Source: Chloroflexota bacterium (GTDB lineage Bacteria; Chloroflexota; UBA6077). From it: 12,455 nt of DNA. Position 1 is the stretch's first letter, and each line of letters opens with the position of its first letter. Location: assembly GCA_021845945.1 (NCBI GenBank), contig JAJZRD010000100.1, positions 1-12,455 on the forward strand. The letters run 5' to 3'. Shown piece by piece: positions 8,077 to 12,455 of the stretch. Under the pieces are notes generated by a model that did no database searches, was not told the origin of the DNA, and saw nothing but the letters and a program-made list of their open reading frames with translations. The translations under genes were made by a program, and so were the position numbers.

Positions 8077-9207
8077 CTAGCCACTGTGAGACCTCAGACG
8101 CTGGATTATCTCGATCAGCTGCTCCGCGCGATGGCGGCAGGTATGGCGGGCAAGGACGGTTTCCCTCCCCTGAGTGCCGATGCGCCCACGTGCCTCTGAA
8201 TCAGAGGCCAGCCACCGGATCGCCTCCTGCATCTGCGAGGGGGTGTGGACGGCCAGGAAGTCGTCCCCCTCCTGGAAGAGGCCCGTGCCGTCTCTCCAGC
8301 CCGCGCTGATCAGCGGTATCCCGCAGGCCAGCGCCTCGAAGACCCGGATGGTGGGGGTGCCGCGCAGCGCCTCGACGTACTCCTTCCGGGGAATGTGGAC
8401 GGTCAGCCTGCTGGCAGCGTAGACCTCGGGAGCCAGGTAGTTTGGGAGCCAGCCGCCCCACTGTATGCCGGCCGCCTGGATGGCGTCGAGGACCTCCGCC
8501 GGGTAGCGAACGCCGTACAGGGCAAAGGTGAGATCGGGCATCGCCCGACCCTGCTCCACGAAGAACTCGCGCGTGGTCTGGTTTCGGTCGTCATCGCCCC
8601 AGTTGCCCACGAACACCACGTCCCTGCTTTTCGGCCGCACCAGGGGCCGGAAGATGTCGGTGTCGGCAGCCTCGTGGAACACCAGCACCTCCGGGCCGCG
8701 GGCGATGGAGCGATAGATTTCGGCGATGGTGGGGCCGTAGGCGAGGATTGTCGAGTAGGAGTCGAGTCCCATCTGCGGCATCCGCTGGGGCTCCGTGAGG
8801 GCCCGATGGTGGGTGTCGTGGAAAAGGGCCACGACGCCCCGTCGAGCTGCCTCCTCCCCGATTGTTCGGATCAGATCCGGAGGGTTCCACTCGTGAACCA
8901 GGCAGACGTCCACCTCGGACAGCAGGTCGGAAAGCCAACCCTCCAGATGGGCCCGGCCGTTCAGGACGTAGCTCTGGTGGTCGATGAAGGAAAAGCGGCG
9001 TTGGAACTCCGTCAAGGGCCCCATGCCGTGATCGTGCACCAGGTTGGTGAGGGACCAGTTGCCCTCTTCCTCCAGCGAGATCACCTGGTGGCCCAGGGCC
9101 TGGAGGTTGCGGATCAGCCCCCGCAGGAAGTGGGCGTTGCCGTGGTTCCAGTCGGAGACGATGGAATGGCAGAAGAGCGCTATGCGCAGCGACGAGCCGT
9201 CAGCCAT
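8077..9207 (-). CDS. CgeB-type glycosyltransferase, copy 3
   Basis: A 376-residue predicted cytoplasmic glycosyltransferase, the most divergent of the three CgeB-like proteins. It begins MADGSSLRIALFCHSIVSDW at ATG 9207; the homologous block LRIALFCHSIVSDWNHGNAHFLRG lines up with the starts of the other copies. A longer frame to 9342 adds a leader translated from repeat DNA and is rejected. Motifs: VHEWNPPDLIR (104-114), LFHDTHHRALTEPQ (128-141), LAYGPTIAEIYR (155-166), FHEAADTDIFRPL (177-189), VFVGNWGDDDR (198-208), YGVRYPAEVL (231-240), and PTIRVFEALACGIPLISAGW (285-304), followed by ARHTCRHRAEQL (353-364). The D-T-H-H block and the HEAADT block distinguish it from copies 1 and 2, so it probably uses a different donor or acceptor. 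A GAAGG sequence lies upstream of the ATG at loose spacing. Confidence 0.85.
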   Translation of the reverse strand: MADGSSLRIALFCHSIVSDWNHGNAHFLRGLIRNLQALGHQVISLEEEGNWSLTNLVHDHGMGPLTEFQRRFSFIDHQSYVLNGRAHLEGWLSDLLSEVDVCLVHEWNPPDLIRTIGEEAARRGVVALFHDTHHRALTEPQRMPQMGLDSYSTILAYGPTIAEIYRSIARGPEVLVFHEAADTDIFRPLVRPKSRDVVFVGNWGDDDRNQTTREFFVEQGRAMPDLTFALYGVRYPAEVLDAIQAAGIQWGGWLPNYLAPEVYAASRLTVHIPRKEYVEALRGTPTIRVFEALACGIPLISAGWRDGTGLFQEGDDFLAVHTPSQMQEAIRWLASDSEARGRIGTQGRETVLARHTCRHRAEQLIEIIQRLRSHSG

Positions 9208-9232
9208 CAGCGGGCAGCCTTCAGCGATGAGA
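9201..9232 (-). repeat. GCTGA-rich short repeat spanning the copy 3 start codon
   Basis: On the minus strand TCGCTGAAGGCTG and CCGCTGATGGCTGACGGCT form a run of imperfect AGCTGA/GGCTGA units that contains the ATG at 9207 and the codons for MADG. A similar GAGCTGAACGCTGATGGC run surrounds the radical SAM start at 11764. Such AGCTGA-unit arrays are a recognised kind of intergenic repeat in several phyla; here the unit count is low, so this could be chance. Confidence 0.45.
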
Positions 9233-9273
9233 TGAGCGGTGTGAACAGCCTCGAATACCCCTGCCATTATAGT

Positions 9274-9293
9274 AGGAGCCGGCTCCTGCCGGC
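9274..9293. repeat. Palindromic repeat upstream of copy 3 (two alternative hairpins)
   Basis: AGGAGCCGGCTCCT (9274-9287) is a perfect 14-bp palindrome. GCCGGC (9278-9283) can instead pair with GCCGGC (9288-9293) around the loop TCCT. The TAGGAGCCGGCTCCTGCCGGCGA pattern is a common dispersed element. It sits in the 150-nt gap between the GT4 stop and the copy 3 start and might uncouple their expression. Confidence 0.7.
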
Positions 9294-9357
9294 GATCTCT
9301 CGGAGGCTCCCATGCCACGAGACTCCCGTAGCCGCACCCCATTATCCGATTGAGCCG

Positions 9358-10548
9358 TTAAGCATCGTGAGGCTGCGGCTGCAGTGATGACGGTTCTCCA
9401 GCCGGTTGAATCAGCGATCGATAGAGTTGCACATACTCCGCGGCCATCCGCTCGGCGGTGTAGCGCTCCAGCGCCCTGGCACGGGCGGCCTTGCCCATCC
9501 GCTCCACCTCTCCTGGGTTTTGGATCAGACGCCCCAGTTGGCGGCGCAGATCCGCCGCGTCCCTGGGGCGGAAGTAGACGGCCGCGGGACCCCACACCTC
9601 CCGGTAGGCCGGGGTGCCTGCCGCGACCAGGGCGCAGCCGCAGAAGGCCGCCTCCAGGGCGGCAAGGCCGAAGGGCTCGTAGCTGGAGGCAGCCAGGTAG
9701 ACCGAGGCCTCCCCCATGGCGTCCCTGGCCTCGCGCCAACTCCGGCTGCCCAGGTAGCGAACGTTGGGCGCTGATGGCAGGTAGGTGGCCTCGCCCGAGG
9801 GACCCTGCGTCGGCCCAAGGAGGTGAAGCTCCAGGGGCAAGCCCTCCACCGCTTCGACGGCCGTCGCCGCCCCCTTGGCCTCGTCCCACAGTCTGCCGGC
9901 CACCAGGGCCACGGATCGCTTGGGGCGGGAAGGGTAGAGGTGGGACCAGAGCCCGTTGTGGATCACCCGAGAGTCGCGGCCGTAGATCTCCCGAAGGGAT
10001 CGCGCCATGAAGTGGGAGGGGCAAACGACGGCCGAGGCCCCTGCGAGGCCGCTCACGACCAGCTCCTTGTAGGCCCGGAGGTCGGGATCGAGGGGTGGGC
10101 CAGGTAGAGGGCCGGCACCTCGCGTCTCCGCATCTCCATTTCCATCGCCGCGCTCAGCATGGCAGTAGGGCTCCTCCCGGTGCCACCTGTGCCAGCTGAG
10201 GACGTCGCTGTGGGCGACCACCACCCTGGGTGCCCGGGTGTCCAGCAGGCCGAAGCAGAACTGACTGCTGTGGATCAGATCCGGCTTCCAGAGGTCGACG
10301 AGGCGACCTAGCTGTTCGATGCCCTTCGCCACGTCGCCGGCGGCGTCGGGCATCCACTCCAGCTTGAGGGGGAGGGCGACCAGCTCGAGGCCGTCGACGG
10401 GCGCGATCTCGGCGAAATCCTCCCTGCAGGGGTCGCCCATGCAGACCAGCATCACCCGGCAGCCCTCTCGCTCGACGAGCCCGCGGGCCAGGGTCAGACT
10501 GTACTGCCATACGCCCCCCACGGCGTCGGTGGTCATCAACAGTCGCAC
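9358..10548 (-). CDS. GT-B glycosyltransferase (family 4-like)
   Basis: A 396-residue predicted retaining glycosyltransferase of the GT4 kind that transfers a sugar from an activated donor in the cytoplasm. The start VRLLMTTDAVGGVWQYS at GTG 10548 is typical of the family and lies 1 nt after the radical SAM stop; the frame upstream to 10584 overlaps that gene and is rejected. Motifs: PDLIHSSQFCFGLL (about 89-102), VVVAHSDVLSW (109-119), VVCPSHFMARSL (174-185), VIHNG (195-199), VAGRLWDEAKG (216-226), and the EX7E-type donor site SSYEPFGLAALEAA (288-301) with E291 and E299. Residues from about 125 to 154 (PYCHAER, then a Gly/Pro-rich stretch) break the usual short loop and resemble a translated intergenic repeat. 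It is probably co-transcribed and translationally coupled with the radical SAM gene. Confidence 0.9.
   Translation of the reverse strand: MRLLMTTDAVGGVWQYSLTLARGLVEREGCRVMLVCMGDPCREDFAEIAPVDGLELVALPLKLEWMPDAAGDVAKGIEQLGRLVDLWKPDLIHSSQFCFGLLDTRAPRVVVAHSDVLSWHRWHREEPYCHAERGDGNGDAETRGAGPLPGPPLDPDLRAYKELVVSGLAGASAVVCPSHFMARSLREIYGRDSRVIHNGLWSHLYPSRPKRSVALVAGRLWDEAKGAATAVEAVEGLPLELHLLGPTQGPSGEATYLPSAPNVRYLGSRSWREARDAMGEASVYLAASSYEPFGLAALEAAFCGCALVAAGTPAYREVWGPAAVYFRPRDAADLRRQLGRLIQNPGEVERMGKAARARALERYTAERMAAEYVQLYRSLIQPAGEPSSLQPQPHDA
10145..10167. repeat. Fragment of the CHAER-type repeat inside the GT4 coding sequence
   Basis: The 23 nt at 10145-10167 match 8028-8050, the right end of the intergenic repeat, at 21 of 23 positions in the same orientation. 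Both give the same minus-strand frame, reading YCHAER. The match stops inward of this point, so only one arm or a decayed remnant is present. Confidence 0.65.
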
Positions 10549-10549
10549 G

Positions 10550-11764
10550 CTACGACAGCTCCCTCGCCTTGATCCAGGAGTCATCCCCCAGCGGGCCGAT
10601 CAGCCGGTCGTGAAGGTCGCAGCCCGGGTAGAGGAAGAGCTGAATCGGTTCCGAGACCCAGACACCCCGGCCGATGGCCTCCTGGCGCCACTCCTCGGTC
10701 CTGCGGCGCAACTCGTCGCTGGCCCCGGGTGCCTCCATCATATCCCCCTGGACCCAGGGTATCCTCGCCTTGGCGTAGGCCATCAGATCGAGGATTCGGT
10801 CGCCGTCGATCCGGTAACCCTTGTTGAGGGAGCTTTGGACGTCGGGGAATGGCGACTCCAGGCCGAACTCCACGCTGATGCAGCCCGCGGCAGCCAGCCG
10901 TTCCAGCCTCGGCTCGTCCCAAAGATCGATCCTCGTCTCGCACCCGAACTGGACGATGGGCTCGTCGATGAGTGCCTCGATGAGCGCGTCGCAGCGGCCC
11001 AGGCCGAACAGCTCGTCGATGAAGTACACGTAGTCTATACCTCGGTCCATCAAGCGGCGCAGCTCGGCCAGCACCCGCTCGACCGGCCGCTGCCGGTACC
11101 GCCCTCGGAAGAAGCGGCGGTTGCAGAAACTGCAGCCGTATGGACAGCCCCGACTGAACTCCACCTCGGCGCCCCGGCCCTCGCCCCAGAAGAGGTGGTG
11201 GCGGTGGGTTCGCAGCTCGATGGGATAGGCCCGGTAGTCGAGGGCGGGCAGTTGGGCCAGGTCGACCACCGCGACCTGCCCCGAGCCGGCTTCGCCCGAC
11301 CGCAGGGTGGCGCCGGTGGGGTCGCCCCGGGCCAGGCGGACCAGCTCCTGCTCGGGCTCGCCCCGGATCAGGTACTGGCAGCCCAGCTGGTCGAAGGCGT
11401 AGCCGGGGGTGGCCGAGCCGTGGGGGCCTATGGCGGCCACCGGGGCGAGCTCCGCCATGGCCCGGCATGCGGCTGCCGGGACGTCCAACTCGGGCTGGCA
11501 GCAGCGCCAGAAGAGGTAGGTGGGTGCCGTGGTCACCACGACGATGTCCGGGGCGAAGCCGGCCACCCGGTCCACCGTGGACCCCAGGGAGAGATCCTCG
11601 AGGTGGGCGTCGACCACCAGGGCCGGCAAACCCGCCTCCTGGAGGAGCGCCTCGGTGTACAGCAGCTCCAGCGGAATGTGAGGATCCCGGCAGGCCCAGT
11701 AGCGCGAGCCCTCGAAGTCCCAGCGGGGGTTCACCAGGGCTATGCGTCGGTATCTATCGGCCAT
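10550..11764 (-). CDS. B12-binding-type radical SAM protein
   Basis: Predicted 4Fe-4S radical SAM enzyme of 404 residues. The N-terminal part (about 5-145: RIALVNPRW, LVVDAHLEDL, FAPDIVVVTT, YLIRGEPE) has the shape of the cobalamin-binding Rossmann-like domain of B12-dependent radical SAM proteins, without an obvious DxHxxG cobalt-ligand motif. The radical SAM core follows, with the CxxxCxxC cluster motif SRGCPYGCSFC (C207, C211, C214), YFIDELFG (247-254), FGCETRIDLWD (273-283) and VEFGLES (298-304). The ATG at 11764 is consistent with the family start, though the ribosome binding site is weak. It lies directly upstream of the GT4 gene with a 1-nt gap. In a sugar-transferase locus it may modify a glycan or aglycone, for example by methylation or C-C bond chemistry; the substrate is unknown. 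Confidence 0.88.
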   Translation of the reverse strand: MADRYRRIALVNPRWDFEGSRYWACRDPHIPLELLYTEALLQEAGLPALVVDAHLEDLSLGSTVDRVAGFAPDIVVVTTAPTYLFWRCCQPELDVPAAACRAMAELAPVAAIGPHGSATPGYAFDQLGCQYLIRGEPEQELVRLARGDPTGATLRSGEAGSGQVAVVDLAQLPALDYRAYPIELRTHRHHLFWGEGRGAEVEFSRGCPYGCSFCNRRFFRGRYRQRPVERVLAELRRLMDRGIDYVYFIDELFGLGRCDALIEALIDEPIVQFGCETRIDLWDEPRLERLAAAGCISVEFGLESPFPDVQSSLNKGYRIDGDRILDLMAYAKARIPWVQGDMMEAPGASDELRRRTEEWRQEAIGRGVWVSEPIQLFLYPGCDLHDRLIGPLGDDSWIKARELS

Positions 11765-11856
11765 CAGCGTTCAGCTCTCAGTCCAGATGCGGAGTTGCTC
11801 CTGCCCCGGGCGGGACACCACCACGAAGCAACACTGCTTCCGGCGGGTTAGTCCGA

Positions 11857-11933
11857 CGTAGGGCGGGGCCCTGTGCCCCGCCGCACGGCGGGCGATGGTA
11901 GGCCGGCGGCAGGGCAGAGCGCCCTGCCCTACG
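11857..11933. repeat. Composite inverted repeat with two internal hairpins
   Basis: The outer arms CGTAGGGC (11857-11864) and GCCCTACG (11926-11933) enclose two hairpins: GGCGGGGC/GCCCCGCC (11862-11869/11875-11882, loop CCTGT) and GGCAGGGC/GCCCTGCC (11908-11915/11921-11928, loop AGAGC). It lies in the 209-nt gap between the kinase-like gene and the radical SAM gene. Another small hairpin, GAAGCA-ACAC-TGCTTC, is at 11825-11840. GTAGGGC-type arms relate it to the palindrome at 6836-6862. It might act as a terminator for the upstream gene, but no T run is present. Confidence 0.65.
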
Positions 11934-11973
11934 CCATTGTCAGATCAGTGCCGTGGCATCTCGTCCTCTCACG

Positions 11974-12455
11974 TCACCGCTCACGGTCGTCATCCTTCAG
12001 GCCTGGTCTGGAGTCGGTTAGCAGCGGCGTCAGCCGCTGGATGTACTTCCACTGCTCTTGCTGCAGTGACAGGCGGATCTCCTCTTCGTCGGTGCTGTGG
12101 ATCGCATAGTGAAGGGCAGCGATCCGAAAGGCCAGGTAGGCGGCACGGTAAAAGTCCAGGAGGGCGACCGCCTGTCGGTCACCGGTCTCCCGCTCCCACA
12201 AAGTGAGGAAGTCGCGCCTCGACGACTCCGGCATCTCCCACTCCTCGCACGCCCCGGCCAGGTCCCACAGGATGCTCTGCTCCCCCACCAGGGTGTGGTC
12301 GCGGAAGTGGTCGGCGCCGTCGGTCTTGAGAAAGAGCGGTCCGCGGGGCGAGTCCACCCGGAGCCACTCGTGGGGTTGGGGCTTGCCGTCGATCAGCGTG
12401 AGGGGCAACCCATCGATGGCCTGCCGTCGGGATCGCCATGCCTCGACGTACAGAT
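11974..12455 (-). CDS. Kinase-like protein of unknown function (3' part; start outside window)
   Basis: The frame is open to the right edge; a TTG at 12408 is internal, because coding-like sequence (YVEAWRSRRQAIDGLPL) continues upstream of it. About 159 residues are visible, ending at TGA 11974-11976. Recognisable blocks are PHEWLRVDSPRGPLFLKTDG, then ADHFRDHTLVGEQSILWDLAG, then FYRAAYLAFRIAALHYAI. The KTDG-xDHxxDHxxxGxQxxxWDLAGA arrangement recalls proteins annotated as hypothetical or aminoglycoside-phosphotransferase-like, where the Asp residues could bind metal-ATP, but the canonical HGDxxxxN motif is not visible. The C-terminal 40 residues are helical and charged (ending DDDRER). It may belong to the same transcription unit as the radical SAM gene or end just before it, since a 209-nt gap with hairpins intervenes. 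Function is not assigned. Confidence 0.7.
   Translation of the reverse strand, partial: LYVEAWRSRRQAIDGLPLTLIDGKPQPHEWLRVDSPRGPLFLKTDGADHFRDHTLVGEQSILWDLAGACEEWEMPESSRRDFLTLWERETGDRQAVALLDFYRAAYLAFRIAALHYAIHSTDEEEIRLSLQQEQWKYIQRLTPLLTDSRPGLKDDDRER

Noticed and set aside
7760..8077. 105-codon minus-strand frame containing YCHAERSEAS and FAIAQDD
   Set aside because: This is the known spurious translation of a widespread intergenic repeat, not a gene.
9208..9342. N-terminal extension of the third CgeB-type protein up to 9342
   Set aside because: The added residues are translated from a palindromic repeat and GCTGA-type repeat DNA, and homology to the other copies starts only after ATG 9207.
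10319..11851. 510-codon open frame on the plus strand opposite the radical SAM and GT4 genes
   Set aside because: It is antisense to two well-supported genes and its translation has no recognisable domain. Long antisense frames are expected in GC-rich DNA with few stop codons.
204..11933. A CRISPR array, given the many short palindromic elements
   Set aside because: The elements are single, differ in sequence, and are not arranged as evenly spaced direct repeats with spacers. No cas gene is present.

Overview
The window is GC-rich chromosomal DNA. The gene order dgt (tail) - dnaG - rpoD, a primary sigma factor with a long acidic insert between regions 1.2 and 2, and many GC-rich hairpin repeats between genes suggest a Chloroflexota (Chloroflexi) bacterium. 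The proteins confirm a bacterium, but the phylum is an inference.

Left part (1-3745, + strand): the last 45 codons of an HD-domain dGTP triphosphohydrolase-like protein, a hairpin-bearing gap, then DNA primase (dnaG) and the principal sigma factor (rpoD/sigA). The last two overlap by 11 nt and look translationally coupled. This is a version of the macromolecular-synthesis operon. A hairpin at 3767-3791 separates rpoD from a convergent soluble GAF-PAS histidine kinase (3756-5486, - strand) that has no response regulator in the window.

Right part (5778-11764): a glycosyltransferase and radical SAM locus. It has three different CgeB-type glycosyltransferases (5778-6839 on +; 6859-7929 and 8077-9207 on -), a GT-B family 4-like glycosyltransferase (9358-10548, -) and a B12-binding-type radical SAM protein (10550-11764, -). 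The radical SAM and GT4 genes are 1 nt apart. Together they probably build or decorate a small glycan or glycosylated metabolite whose structure is unknown. From memory, similar sets of CgeB-type and GT4 glycosyltransferases occur together in other bacteria, but I cannot check that here. At the right edge is the 3' part of a kinase-like protein (11974 to beyond 12455, -) with an unusual HDH...WDLAGA signature.

The most unusual property of the window is how several families of short palindromic intergenic repeats run into genes. One encodes the last 13 residues of the histidine kinase. One supplies the TAG stop codons of two convergent glycosyltransferase genes. One appears as a fragment inside the GT4 coding sequence, giving a CHAER peptide. 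A GCTGA-rich sequence surrounds the start codons of two genes. No rRNA, tRNA, CRISPR array, transposase or phage gene was seen.
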